64,000 bases of DNA, taken from Anisus vortex. Lineage: Eukaryota; Mollusca; Gastropoda; Planorbidae. Below are positions 12,186 through 24,034 of the stretch, piece after piece. A program made the translations under genes and the position numbers. Where the stretch lies: positions 1,013,001 to 1,077,000 of the forward strand of contig OX421503.1 of the NCBI GenBank assembly GCA_949126835.1, in the 5' to 3' direction. The notes under the pieces are model-generated. The model worked only from the letters and a program-made list of their open reading frames with translations. It was not told the DNA's origin and did not search any database. Position 1 is the stretch's first letter, and the number at the start of each line of letters is the position of its first letter.

Positions 12186-14315
12186 TTGCACATAAACAAA
12201 CGCGCAGTACTTTTATGTATTCGTTGTAGCCTGGCGATTTAATGACATAAATGACATATATTTCTGTTGGATTTAAAACTGACAACTCTAGCCTTCATGT
12301 TTTTTTTTGGTTTAAAATGAGATTAAGCTGTTGTTGTTTTTTTTTTTTTTTTTTTTTTGGGGGGGGGGGGGGGGTTATCGGTCAAAATCTAGATATTAGA
12401 CTGCACAAATAAAAATCTGCTTCGACTGTTAGAATTTAAAGCCCATGTTATTCATAGTAGAAAAAAGAAAAAAGACAAATACAATTTATTGGTCTGGTAA
12501 AGAAGTATTTTTAAAATGTATGCACTGTTGTTTTACATACACATGATGTTAAGGTACAAGCGCCTGCTCTTTATTACCGATCGAATGATCGGTCACCTGG
12601 TACTATATATATATATATATATATATCTGGAAATTTTCTTCAAAAGCGCTCTAACGATTATCTTCATGTTTTAATGCACTATTTGTTTCACCTAAAAAAA
12701 AATCTACAGCTTTTCGGCCCCACAAATAAAAATCGGAAATGGACGTTAAACAAAAATACACATTAGATTTATCGTAGATATTGATTTTGGCCGTGAAAAC
12801 ATGCCCTTGCTCGACCCACATGTAGTGCGGCTTTCAAGAGCGGTGTTTTGTTGCGTCGCAGTTATGACGTTTCGGGAATACCCGTAGGCTTACTACAGCA
12901 GAAAGAAGTTTAATTTCTTGTTTAAACTACTGTTGCGCACCGATGATAGAAATAATTTAAAGCAAGACCAAGTGTAATTTATGTAATGCAGGGGTGTCCA
13001 AACTACAGCCAGTGGGTAACGCGCGGGCGGACAAATGATAGTATGCGGCCCTCGCGGCTTATTTAGATTTGAACGTCTACCAATATATTTTAGATTAAAC
13101 TTCAATATATTTTAGATTAAATCTAAAAAAAAAGAAAACAAATACATATTTACGAATTATCTAATAGTGAGATAATAGTTTGCCGTTTAAATAATAACAG
13201 AATTAGATGAAGTTTCACCAAACTAAATGTCTATTTTTAACTTTCTTTTATCTGACATTTTTTGAAAAAAAAAACACCTCTAAAACTTGTTTGTGTTTAA
13301 ACAATGAATAGCTGTATATAGTGTACACTGTAGCAGATTACACTACACTGTATATAGTGTTCACTGTAGCAGTATACACTACGCTGTATGTAGCATACAA
13401 TGTAGCAGTATACTCTACACTGTAAATAATAAACACTGTATTAGTATCCACTTTTTTAAAAATTCAATTAATGTTTCATTAAAAATGTGTATGATTTGCT
13501 TATAAAGGCCTACCAAAGTAAGATATATTAGAATATGTTAACATTGTCAATTCGAAATCTGGTAAACTAGAAAAGATGTAAATTCAGTATATTCGTATTT
13601 TCCTTATAACAATAGTCAGAAGTGTAATATACTGTTAGTTTTATTGAGGGGCGGGGGGGGGGAGAAATTAAACACATTATCTAACGAAGCCTACATATAT
13701 TATGATCTTTTCATTTGCAGTCTTTTCAATGAATAACATAATTTTACCTTTAATTATTTAGTATTTAAGTTTAATGCTCAAAATTAAAAAAAAAAAATGT
13801 TTATCATACCATTGTTTTAATTAATCAATATTATATTTTACCGCGATAGTTTATTATAAATAGTAGCACAAATGGAGGATATTAGATAATGTTAACACCA
13901 AACTATATTTTTTTACTTTTTTCGTCAAACAATGTTTGAAATAATACATTGAAAACATTGAAAATCTCTATATATAAAAAGATCGTGTTTGTGTCCCCAC
14001 GGATCCCTATTGTGTCACTGACTTTTTTAGGCCTAGTCCTATATACTGTCTAATAGCTTTTCACATCTGACATGTGCCTTCTCTAGCTAAGTTGTTAACG
14101 TAGAGGACTGCTGTGCGTGCCAGCGGGTTCGATTCTCCAGTTAGACTATGCCTATTTTTTTTACCCGATTTACATTTATTCATAGAACTTTTTAATTCCT
14201 ATCAAACATATTTGCCGGCCGTAACTCATTGTTAGCTTGAATGGGTTGAGGGAGGGAGTTGAAAAAATTGACATAATTTTATAGGAAAGTTTGACAGTTG
14301 TTAAAGTTAAATAAT

Positions 14316-14640
14316 TAATTAATTAATTGGTCATTTATATAGCGCCTCACTCCATGCTAATAAAAGCATGCTCAGCGCGCTCACAAAATCGAAACGACAA
14401 TAACGCTCTAAAATAGTTTTAAACAAGGTTTCGGCCGATGGAGGCACGAAACGACAATAACATTTTAAAATAGTTTCAAACAAGTTTTTTGCTGATGGAT
14501 GTGTATTTGATCAATTTAGTTGAAAAGAAAAGTCTTCAAATTCTTCTTGAATGCCTTTTTTGACACAGAGTTTTTCAGTGTCTCAGGTAAGCCGTTCCAC
14601 AGTGAAGGCGCCACAGATTCAAACGAGCGTACACCAATAG
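14316..14640 (-). pseudogene. LINE fragment type B (copy 5)
   Basis: Reverse complement of the same RT terminus, with the (TTAA)n tail. Confidence 0.75.
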
Positions 14641-14699
14641 GGGAAGGAGTAGAAGAACTAAAAATTGTAACGTAATTCACGATATTTTAAATTTAAACT

Positions 14700-15255
14700 T
14701 TTCATTTTCAGTCTTTTAAATAATAATAATAATATTTGTATAGCGCTGCCAACAAACATAATGTAAGCTCAGAGCGCGTTTAACATACAATAAGAATACG
14801 GATATTACACTAGGCCAGGTGACAGAGCTAAATTGAAGATTAAATAAAAGACAAAACAAATAAATGTAGCATTAACCGACCCAACCCATAAATAAGACAG
14901 TAAGTTTCTAAAGCATGTTAAATGTTATCTAAGGTAAATATTGAAATAATGAGTTTTTAAGTTCTTTTTGAAAGTAACACTAGAGCTTGTTCGCCTCAGT
15001 TGAATGGGAAGTTGATTCCACACCTTCGGACAGGATACTGAGAAGGCTCTAAGGCCAACGGTCGTCAGAGAGAAACGGGGCTCTTCCAGAAGCGATGAGT
15101 TTGCAGAACGAAGTGTTCTTTGCGGGACATAAGGTCTGATTAGTGCCTTGAGATAGGACGGAAACTCTATTTGAAAATGCACTGATGGCAAAGTAGCGCC
15201 ACTTTATACTCAAGTCTGGCTTTCACGGGGAGCCAGTGGAGCGAGCGTAGAAGGG
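14700..15255 (-). pseudogene. LINE fragment type A (copy 5)
   Basis: The minus-strand frame 14925-15191 encodes the RT C-terminus (FPSYLKALIRPYVPQ then VWNQLPIQLRRTSS). The 3' tail lies at the left, (ATA)n. Confidence 0.8.
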
Positions 15256-15432
15256 CAGTTCCCGAGTCTCTTTTAGACTTGCACATAGACAAACGCGCAG
15301 TACTTTTATGTATTCGTTGTAGCCTGGCGATTTAATGACATAAATGACATATATTTTTTTTGGATTTAAAACTGACAACTCTAGCCTACATGTTTTTTTT
15401 TTGGTTTAAAAAGAGATTAAGCTGTTGTTGTT

Positions 15433-15475
<43 letters not shown>

Positions 15476-15722
15476 GGGGGGGGGGGGGGGGGTTATCGGG
15501 CGAAATCTAGATATTAGACTGCACAAATAAAAATCTGCTTCGACTGTTAGAATTTAAAGCCCATGTTATTCATAGTAGAAAAAAGAAAAAAAACAAATAC
15601 AATTTATTGGCCTGGTAAAGAAGTATTTTTAAAATTTATGAACTGTTGTTTTACATACACATGAGGTTAAGGTACAAGCGCCTGCTCTTTATTACCGATC
15701 GAATGATCGGTCACCTGGTACT

Positions 15723-16606
15723 TTGCCTTAATTAAGTAATAATTTTTTTTACACATACCTGTTTGAAGTAGAAGAAAATGTTTTGAGGCTATTTTTTTTA
15801 AAGGCGAGCTACACAGAACTACGCAATGGAAATGACTTTTAAGATGATAAATAACGTAAAGAAATATGTCCAGAATAAAAAAAAGCCGTTATTTCAAATA
15901 TATAATCAAAAGCCTTTCTGCAAGCTAACGAAAATGGAAGCAAGTCATTCACTCTGGGAGAGTGCAAATGTCAAATATGGGTTAAGAGTACACCGGTGGG
16001 GTAACGCTTGGGGGACATCCCCTGTTGCGCGTCTGATGATCATTGCAATGCCGAGAGGCTCCGAGGCATGGTGGGAAGGAAGCAAATGTGCGCAACATGT
16101 TGACTAAACGCTGCTCTGGTTATTAGCTGCCCAGGGGGTTTATAATCTGGAGTTTGTACTGGCGGCTGATAGTGAAGGTATAACAGCGAACCACCACGTG
16201 AATGAGTCTTCTTCTCCTTCTGTGCAGAGTCCGTCATAGCCTAGAAAAAGTTCACAATGCAAGGATAATTTGGTTACGAGTCATTGGGATTTCACAGTTG
16301 GTGGGTAGAAGTGTAGTGCATTTAGTGCGGAGATTGTTACGTATGATACGTTAGTTTAGAACAGGCTCTTAGTGTGTCCCTCCCCCCCCCTTTTTTTGTT
16401 GATCTACCCGTTAACATCGTTATGTCCTGTCGTAAGAGCCAGCAGACTCGTCCGGTTGTGTTTTAAAGATATTTATAAATCGATACAAATAAGAATGGTC
16501 AACTTTTAAACATAACACAATAATGAAACATATAAAGATCGTGATAATGTACATTAAACCGTTTATGTAACATTAATATTTAAAAGATTCAGAAAAAAAA
16601 TCTTAC
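15723..16606. other. Gene-poor spacer right of the element array
   Basis: A 93-codon plus-strand frame (15826-16107) and a 65-codon minus-strand frame overlap here. Neither shows a recognisable domain, splice context or repeat. A locally GC-richer stretch at 15980-16180 may be an unrecognised repeat. Confidence 0.4.
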
Positions 16607-16927
16607 TATAGGACTTTAGACTACATGAGCGGACAACAGTTGTGTGGTGCTGGGCACCTTGCACTTGCTTCAAAGTCCAAACTCCAGCGTTTCGCCGGGT
16701 AGCCGAGAAGATTGTGTAGTTGATAAGAAGAGTCCCTTCAACGGACGCAGTTATCTTTGTGTCAGAGACGTGATCAAAGTAGTTGTCACATTTCATGTCA
16801 GCGTAGCATGTGGCCAGTAGGATACCGTCCCTGTCCAAAGTGACCGTGCTTACGACGTGAAGAGAAGGGTTCCATCGAAATAAGAATTGATATGATTGGT
16901 TCTCTTCAAACGGTTCACATTGGTTAG
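16607..16927 (-). CDS. Internal exon, probable immunoglobulin-like domain (partial gene)
   Basis: This 321-base minus-strand interval is open throughout. It is preceded by a good acceptor (TTGATTGACAG, just right of 16927) and followed by a donor (GTAAGA, just left of 16607). Both boundaries are phase 1, the phase typical of shuffled extracellular modules. The ~107 residues run from ANQCEPFEENQ through ATCYADMKCDNYFD to INYTIFSATRRNAGVWTL. The pattern Tyr-Thr-Ile, Ala-Thr-Arg, Asn-Ala-Gly-Val-Trp resembles the 'xDAGxYxC' end of an Ig fold, with Cys at the start, Cys-Tyr and Lys-Cys in the middle and Arg-Ser-Cys at the end. I find no partner exons: to its left in transcription direction lies the element array, to its right only repeats. 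It could be one exon of a receptor or lectin, or a stranded relic. The Ig assignment is inference. Confidence 0.5.
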
Positions 16928-17091
16928 CTGTCAATCAAGTAATAAAGAGTTGAGATGTGAATCAATGATTTAATTTAATGTTAACAAAATAGCGCATTCA
17001 ATACGATTTTAAAGTAAAATATGAATAATTCTTCAAGAATTGCATTATCATCTAGAAATTCAACATAATAATCTAATATTATGGGAAATGA

Positions 17092-17362
17092 GGGGGCACG
17101 GTAGCCGATCTGTAGCGCCATCGGCTGGCCAACCAAAAGTCCTTTGTTCGAATCCTGGTGGATGCTAGGATTTGTCCCCTGGTCTGGAGTGCGTCCTTGA
17201 GTCTACCCAGCTCTGAAGGGTACCTGAGCTTAGTTGGAGTAAAGTAAAGGCGGCTGTGCATAGTGCTGGCCAAACAATCTTTTAGTATGCCGTGGACACA
17301 GAAACTGGTGAACGCTGCATCACCGGCCCTATGGATTAATTTGGTCCGACGGGATACCTATT
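17092..17362 (+). mobile_element. tRNA-derived SINE, family 1
   Basis: GGGGGCACGGTAGCCGAT head, B-box-like TTGTTCGAATCC, the common CTTGAGTCTACCCAGCTCTG body and the GGTCCGACGGGATACC end. Confidence 0.85.
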
Positions 17363-17462
17363 TAGGGGAATTTCTTTCCCATCATACACTGTTATCTGAC
17401 ACATATTGTTCTTTTTTACATAAAAAAGCACATTTATATTTTTTATATTCTTATATATCTTA

Positions 17463-17617
17463 CAGACGTTCCTTCTAGATAGAAGATTATTACGTCCACT
17501 AGGCCCACAACTCCTGCAGGGTGACAGGGATCCGCCGGTGGCAGGGCTAGAACCCGTGACCTGTCAGTTGGTTTTTGGTTGACAGTCCGGTGATCTAACC
17601 GCTGAACCAGCCGGCTT
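17463..17617 (-). mobile_element. tRNA-derived SINE, family 2, with LINE-type 3' tail
   Basis: On the minus strand it has GAAGCCGGCTGGTTCAGCGG (A-box region), GGGTTCTAGCCCTG (B-box), then a body ending ACGTAATAATCTTC, ATCT, AGAAGGAACGTCTGTAAG. The last ~38 bases match the 3' ends of the LINE copies at 24603-24843 and 47287-47340, including the CTTCT/AGAAG stem. Confidence 0.8.
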
Positions 17618-17639
17618 CATATATACGTTCTAAATTCAA

Positions 17640-19676
17640 CAGAATAGAAATAATCTAACTATATGTATATAGGCCTAAAATGATTGTCACAAAAAAAGTC
17701 AATTGAAAAGCTACATACCAGTTACAAATAAATACCATGAAGAAATAAGAATTGTGATAAATCGTAATGCCAAATAGAGTTGCATCTTTTCTCTGTAATT
17801 TATCCTTTGCTTGATATTTTGATCTAAACCAGTGGTTTGCGTTTCACACAGTAACGAAATTCCTGGGCGTAAGTGTGAAATTTAACAGCTTTTAAATTGA
17901 ACTCAAAGAAACCAGAAACTATTTCCGAACTTTCAAATGTAGAAAACTGAAGCATGTTTCACAATAGATTCCAATAGTTTATGTAATTCACAATTCGTTT
18001 ACTTCGATATATAAACACAATTGATAAAAGAACGCTTATTATTATTAATTGATGATTAAATCTCTGGCATAAAGAAAATGATATTATCAAGAAAACGTTC
18101 AATAGACTTCACCATGCATTGTGATCAAACTAAATTATTGTTTTTTTTTAGTATAAGGAAGGCGAAACAGAAATATGACGTCGGAATAATAGTAAGCTAT
18201 AAACATATTGCAGCGACCAGGACATGGTGTTGCAGGATTTCCTGGAATTCTGTTGTAAAACATTCTCTGGTCCATATATATCGTCGTACGATATTCATTT
18301 TCAGTCGATCGAGAGCAGATTAAAAGAAACTTTAACACAACTAAAAAAAAACTTGAACTTAAAAATTCAATATATATGTTACGTTAGGTCATTGAATGCG
18401 TTGCCAATTGTAAAATTGTTGTCATTGAATTTTTCAATATCGTGAATTGATAATACATTTCTTTCAGTTTAGTTGATTAACAAGTAAAACCATTTTGCCC
18501 AATCAATGTAATGAAAAAGATTAACGATTTCGTCTGGGTTATGTCAACTTGACTATTGATCCAATATAGTTTAGGTAAGCGCTTGGTATTATAATCAAAG
18601 CTTGAATAAGTATAAAAACAATTTTTAAAATGTAAATGTTTTATTCCGTTATAAAGACTACATATACATATAATATATACACACATTATATTTATTTTGT
18701 TGTACTCTATTTTGTAGTTAATTTTTTTTGGTATTGTTTATTTCTGTCTTTGTATTTCTATTTGTAAATGGGTTTTTACATTTGTCTTGGATTTTCGATA
18801 CTGCCTTTCTGAGTGTTGTGTTATTTGTTTGTTATTTTTGTTTTTTCGCTGATATTTTCTTCTTTTGTTTTAGTTTTACCGAAGGATAAAGCTTTAGACC
18901 CGCATAATTCCACGAGTCCCTGCAGTATGGATTTAATACATTGATATTTATGATTAATGAAAATGTACACATCTACGTTTATTATAGTGTTTGCTTATTT
19001 TATCGTACGCTTTTTCATACGTCCATTCGTTGTAAGGTATAGACTAAACCTTCTGAGAAAAAATGTTGTTTTTTGTTAATGCAATCTATTTATGTCGAAT
19101 TACCAATGAAATATTTCTGATTTAAAAAGACAACATTTTAATACTTTAAGTTTGAAAAAAAAAAGAATTATAAACATTACATTTATCTGTAACGTGTCAT
19201 AAAGATTTTAATCTTTTTAAGGATCCAATTTTTTTTTACACATACAGTTATAGTCTAGCTATTCTAATCATCGAAATTTTGAAATCAAATATTCCATTCT
19301 TACTAGGTAGGATATATTTTAGAATGGTGCGAACGAGCCGTTGTCGCCAACTAAATAATTATAAACAAACAATGTTCAACCCAAAATGTTGATGAATGTA
19401 TTGCTCCCCCCCCCCTTAACCAACAAATTTTGCCGTACAACGCCACTGGTTGTACCAAACACCAGTTTAAACCTTAGAATTGTCTGCTGACTTCATTATT
19501 TAAAGTTTTTAATAACTTGGTATGTGATTTTCTTTCTTGGAAGGCTTCTAAATGTATTGATTACAATACGTGTGTTTTAACATGTACCTGCTAGTTGTAA
19601 TGGTTCAGAAGTTATAAACCATACACAACAAGTGTCCCGCTCTAGCCGAGGTCATCAGCTTAAGCTGCTTGTTCCA
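17640..19676. other. Unannotated AT-rich stretch
   Basis: Several 65-80 codon frames overlap at 18078-18686 on both strands, but none shows a signal peptide with an ATG, a domain, or matched splice sites. I see no repeat family here. Confidence 0.4.
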
Positions 19677-19992
19677 CACGCACGCACCGACGTTTACAAA
19701 TATTCTTTTTTTTCTACGTCAGCCATTAGACTTTGAAACACGTTGGACCAAGCCTTCATCACGTACCCCTCTCTGTGCAGGCTTTCAAATCATCACCGAA
19801 GGGTCGGACTAAATACAGTTAAATAAAACTCTGTCACGCACGCACCGACGTTTACAAATATTTTTTTTTTCTACGTCAGCCATTAGACTTTGAAACACGT
19901 TGGACCAAGCCTTCATCACTTACCCCTCTCTGTGCAGGCTTTCAAATCATCACCGAAGGGTCGGACTAAATACAGTTAAATAAAACTCCGTC
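19677..19992. repeat. Tandem duplication of a 158-bp unit
   Basis: The segment starting CACGCACGCACCGACG and ending ATAAAACTCTGTCA is repeated immediately as a second, near-identical copy from 19835. Differences are a few single bases (for example GTACCCC against TTACCCC), so it is a recent local duplication. Confidence 0.9.
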
Positions 19993-20165
19993 ATCTATTT
20001 ATATATCTTGTTTGTATGTTATAAAATATAACAAGTCAAGTAATCAATGCACACTTTTGAGCATTCAAAACCAACCTTAAATTGTGGACATTTTTTTTCG
20101 GGTCTAACGAGATTTGATTTAAACATTTTATCTTATAAGTTTAACTTATAAGTTTAACTTATACG

Positions 20166-20317
20166 TTTACAGACGTTCCTTCTAGATAGAAGATTATTAC
20201 GTCCAAAACTCTTGCAAGGCGACAGGGATCCGTCGGTGGCAGGGCTAGAACCCGCGACCTGTCCGTTGGTTTTTGGTTGACAGGCCGGTGAACTAACCGC
20301 TGGACCAGCCGGCTTCA
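20166..20317 (-). mobile_element. tRNA-derived SINE, family 2, with LINE-type 3' tail
   Basis: Second copy of the family at 17463-17617, also minus strand, with A-box GGCTGGTCCAGCGG, B-box GCGGGTTCTAGCC and the same CTTCTATCTAGAAGG stem-loop tail. Confidence 0.8.
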
Positions 20318-21176
20318 CAGATATCCACAATACAATAAAGAAGAAAAACTGTTTACGAACTTCTAGACTAATAGGTTTCAAAAGTTACCGAAGAACAAGA
20401 TCATTATTTTTTTAAAAATATCTTGTTGAAATATGTTTGCAAACAAGAAAAAAGTTACAAGGAAGTTTAAGCTACAGTTATCGAAATCAGTTTACCCATT
20501 GCATGTTTATTTTAATTAGGATATAGTAAACTAATAAAAAATCGATACCATTCAATCGATATAAGGGCAACATGTATCGGGAAGTATTTTGGCAACTTCA
20601 TACACATGTAATGTAGGCCTACTTATCTATAATATCGATTGCTTCCTTAGTGTCTGACGTTGTCAACACATTACACCCCTTTTGTCTACTGAACACACTT
20701 TTAGCGATTACTAGTTCTTTAACACAATGATGTAAAATGTAAGTGTTTGTTACTTTAAAGATAAAATAACGAGATAAACTAAAATAACTCTTTAAATTGT
20801 AAGCATAAACTTATTAGTTTTACAAGAGAAGTAATTTCCTTTTGATTCAACATAACTTCCGTACCGTCCAAAATGGATTCTTTCGATATTTGAGTTTAAC
20901 TAAATGAAAAAAAAAAAAATTAGTTATAGTAAAATAAAAACAACAACTTAATGTTCTTTAGTTTTAAACTTGATAACTTAAATCGTTAGTTTTAATAAAT
21001 TGTTACATTATTAAAACAACTACGATGAAAAAATGAATGCATTGATAATTATGTTTATAAATGTTTGGTTCTAAAAATAGATTATGTAACATAGCAACCT
21101 AGGGAGGAAATAAAATTGTGATCCTTATTTTAAAGCCTAAAGTATGTACAATACTTTAAATATCCTTTCTCTTTGC
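20318..21176. other. Unannotated AT-rich stretch
   Basis: No frame, repeat or RNA gene that I can support. Confidence 0.4.
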
Positions 21177-21470
21177 ATTGTTGTGAGCTATTTTATCTGA
21201 AACATTGTTTTTAATTTATTATTTTATTGTGACCTATTTTTATTTTTTTTATATGTGATGATAAATATCTAAGCGATATGTCTGATGTATGACGTGGTTG
21301 TTAGTTACGGAAGTGACGTCAGAGTCTTGTGTTTTGTCTAGGAATGAATGGCGTGTTGTTTTCTTTATGATCGCATATATAGTGGTCTACTGATTTTGTA
21401 ATATTAAAACAATAATAAAGATTGGAATGTTGTCTGGTGTCTTGATTTATTGGAACAATTATACTCCAAC
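21177..21470. mobile_element. Possible LTR (solo or with lost interior)
   Basis: TGTTGTGAGC opens and CTCCAACAA closes a ~290-base segment that contains a TATA-like CATATATAG and a polyadenylation-type AATAAAG about 50 bases before the end. GCAT occurs directly on both outer sides. The terminal match is short and the end does not close cleanly in CA, so the call is tentative. Confidence 0.35.
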
Positions 21471-22404
21471 AAGCATGTTATTTAGTGGCGAGATTATATA
21501 TATATGGACTAAACGACCCACAAAATTTAGGCAGTGTTTGCAATTTACTGATAAGAATTAAGTATGTATTATATTATATTGTTAATTGTATTCAAGGCGA
21601 AACAAATGCTACTCTGTCATCAATTACTACATACAGTAGCATTTATTGATTAATATAAGACCCCGATTCAACAAAGACCAAGCCCTGTCGAGCTTAACAT
21701 GTACCTGTCTTACAATACCTTTGTAATGCTTCAAGTTTGAATTATGTGTGCTGTGCACCCATTCAAAACGTCTATTATATGATTTGAATAAACCACCTGA
21801 TCAATATTCTATACAACTTTATTTAACAAACTAAGTTTTCATGGTTCTGAATGAGACCGTTAATTGTTCCTTTAATTATATGTATATATACATTACATAC
21901 ATTAAAATAAACAAGAATATAATGCTCCACATTCATTCAAAGTTTAATTTTAGTCCTCAATTTTAGATAAGTCCTTAAATCACTCTCCTAACTTATTTAA
22001 TAATAGATTATGCTGCTCGGGTTATAGAGAAGAACTAATAATAATTATGCTTTAGTTCTTGTATTTTGAATAAGAAAATTGTTTGGACTCTCTTTTCATA
22101 CTTTAAAACAAATCTGAATATTGTATTGCCTATATATATATAGGGCCTATATAATTTTTCAAGCACTTTTTTTTCCAGATTACATCTTCATAGATATGAT
22201 ATGAAATGCCGAAAATATGTTTACTACGACTACAACTTCTTTCATTTATTGGTATTTATAATCATTTTATTTTTATTATATAATTTCTATATTTTTGTAT
22301 CCCATAAGTCAATGAATACAAGATATCGTTATACATTAATATATATAATATAATTATAATTAAATACACATAATTAAACAATTATTATGTTTGTATATTT
22401 CTAA
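21471..22404. other. Unannotated AT-rich stretch
   Basis: No supportable gene. There are short (TA)n runs at about 22130. Confidence 0.4.
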
Positions 22405-22487
22405 ATAACTAACAGATAGACAGGTGGATGGACTGACATATTGACACATACATTGATGGACAGATAAATATAGATGGATGACAGATC
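22405..22487. repeat. Degenerate GATA/GACA microsatellite, left part
   Basis: Degenerate GATA, GACA and GATG units continue after the inserted MULE at 23665-23970, showing that the transposon split a simple repeat. The last eight bases, GACAGATC, are the target-site duplication. Confidence 0.7.
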
Positions 22488-23664
22488 GGTTTGGTGACAT
22501 TTCATCCCGTGACATTTGATCCCGTGACAGTTACTCCCTGACACTTAAACCCACGACAGATGATCCCATTAACACTTGGTCCCGCGACACTTAATCCCTC
22601 CATTCACGCGAGATAGTCCCATATAACACTTAACCCCCCCCCCCTCCCCCCCCCCCCCCCGCGGACATGTACACTAAGAAAAAATAAAACAAATGTATTT
22701 AAACAGTACGTTTAGATTTATTAATCAGTACATTTATACTTATTAAACAGTACATTTAGATTTATTAAACATTATATTTATATTTATTACATAGTACATT
22801 TAACGCAATTTAATAAAAGGTAATCAGAAGTATTCAAGTTACATGTAAAGTTAAATGTAAAGTGAAATAGAGAACTATAAATTTAAAAAGTTAAATGTAT
22901 GACAAGTAAAAAATGGCATGCAGATAGAGAAGAATTTCGCTCGAAGAGTAGCGTTCCACAGCATTTTTTACACGCATCTTCTGCGTCTTGTATCTCTTGG
23001 GGACAGACGGCTGCGAACCAGCGATTCCTTGCAGAAAAGACGTTATTTGTATTTGAATGTCTCTCTCAATTCTCTTAAAGAAAATCCATAAAGTAGGATG
23101 ATGGCACTGAAAAAGAGCTTGTAGTGCGAAGTGCCAACCGTCCACAGCGTTTGTTGTTCTGGCAACACATTCTGACGCCGTTTCAAAGTGATTCCATGTT
23201 TCGATTGGAAAGATTACCGGGCTGAACTGTTCAAAGCCGACATATCTCTCTGACAATCTCTTTGTATACCAATCAAAGCAAGTCTCGCTCGAACTCAGCC
23301 AAACACGCGCGGGTCCTACTTTGACAACCATCTGGGTGAGGATCGTCCGCAGGTAACAAAGGGAGGTGATCGGACCGTGTCGCAGGGGCTAGTCACTTGA
23401 ACATTATGCAAAAGGGTTAAATAAGGAAACACATTAATTTTTATTAGTAATTATTATTCCTACCAATTAGTGAGCACTTTGTGACAGCTAGTCCTCCAAA
23501 TACATTTGTTTTATTTTTTCTTAGTGTACATGTCCGCGGGAGGGATTAAGTGTTATATGGTACTATCTCGCGGGAAGGGTCAATGGGATTATCTGTCGTG
23601 TTGTTAAGTGTCAGGGAGTAACTGTCACGGGATCAAATGTCGCGGGATTAAATGTCCGTACACC
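22488..23664 (-). mobile_element. Mutator-like (MULE) DNA transposon, 1177 bp, internally deleted
   Basis: The ends are inverted repeats of about 170-190 bp. The left end reads GGTTTGGTGACATTTCATCC, and the right end reversed reads GGTGTACGGACATTTAATCC. Both continue through repeated 'GTGACATTTGATCCC' style units to GCGGACATGTACACTAAGAA. GACAGATC lies directly outside both ends (22480-22487 and 23665-23672), an 8-bp target duplication as expected for Mutator-type elements. The interior holds only the end of a transposase frame, so the copy is non-autonomous. A poly-C tract at about 22630-22660 interrupts the left repeat. Confidence 0.85.
22891..23331 (-). pseudogene. MULE transposase C-terminal fragment
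   Basis: A 146-codon minus-strand frame lies inside the MULE. It reads PIETWNHFETASECVARTTN, AVDGWHFALQALFQCHHPTL, then WIFFKRIERDIQ. The Trp-Asn, (T)TNAVDGWH and HPTLWIF-(R)IE pattern is characteristic of the region after the catalytic core in MULE transposases, often linked to FLYWCH proteins. The DDE catalytic part is missing. The frame is still open, so the deletion may be recent or the fragment short enough to have escaped stops by chance. Confidence 0.75.
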
Positions 23665-23730
23665 GACAGATCGATAGGCAGACAGTTAAACAGGTAGATG
23701 GACTATTTTATACATTGATACAAAGATATT

Positions 23731-23878
23731 GTAAAGTATCCTTCGGTCTAAATTGGATCATAGGGCCGGTAAAGCAGCGTTCACCAGTTTCTATGGCCGC
23801 CAGGACATGATATGTGCGTTTGTGGCTAGCACAATTCAAATCGCCTTTACCTGACCTTAGTTTAGGAAAAGTAAATAT
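23731..23878 (-). mobile_element. SINE family 1, 5'-truncated
   Basis: The minus strand shows the 3' two thirds of the family, from AAAGGCGATTTGAATTGTGC to AGGATACTTTAC. The tRNA head is absent. Confidence 0.7.
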
Positions 23879-24034
23879 ACAAAGATATAAGGATAAATAA
23901 ATAAACAGACTGTCATATAAAACAGACAGACATATAGTTATATAAATGTTGAAATAGATAGGGAAATAGATAGAGAGGTATACACAATCAGCTAATAAAA
24001 TGATTACATCTCCTTTCTAAGCCTTATGTTACAG

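Larger units (their letters stand above)
9542..12604 (+). mobile_element. 3-kb element copy 4 (F orientation)
   Basis: It begins TCTGGAAATTTTC and ends at the ACCTGGTACT hairpin end, flanked by (TA)n. It carries both LINE ends on the minus strand, a G19-type run at about 10569 and a T/G run at about 12335. The 70-codon minus-strand frame near 9809-10021 is repeated exactly in copy 5 and has no coding character. Confidence 0.8.
12626..15722 (+). mobile_element. 3-kb element copy 5 (F orientation)
   Basis: It is a direct repeat of copy 4 after a (TA)n spacer of about 20 bp. It ends CACCTGGTACT directly against non-repetitive sequence at 15723, which fixes one terminus of the family outside a TA tract. 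A long T-run followed by a G-run lies at about 15434-15492. Confidence 0.8.

Noticed and set aside
15826..16237. Possible small genes on both strands near 16 kb
   Set aside because: No domain, no splice sites in register and mutual overlap; kept only as an unannotated region.
18078..18686. Possible signal-peptide exon for the membrane-protein or Ig-like gene
   Set aside because: The hydrophobic minus-strand stretch starts with GTG rather than ATG, and no donor in the required phase follows; plus-strand frames lack a leader-like sequence.
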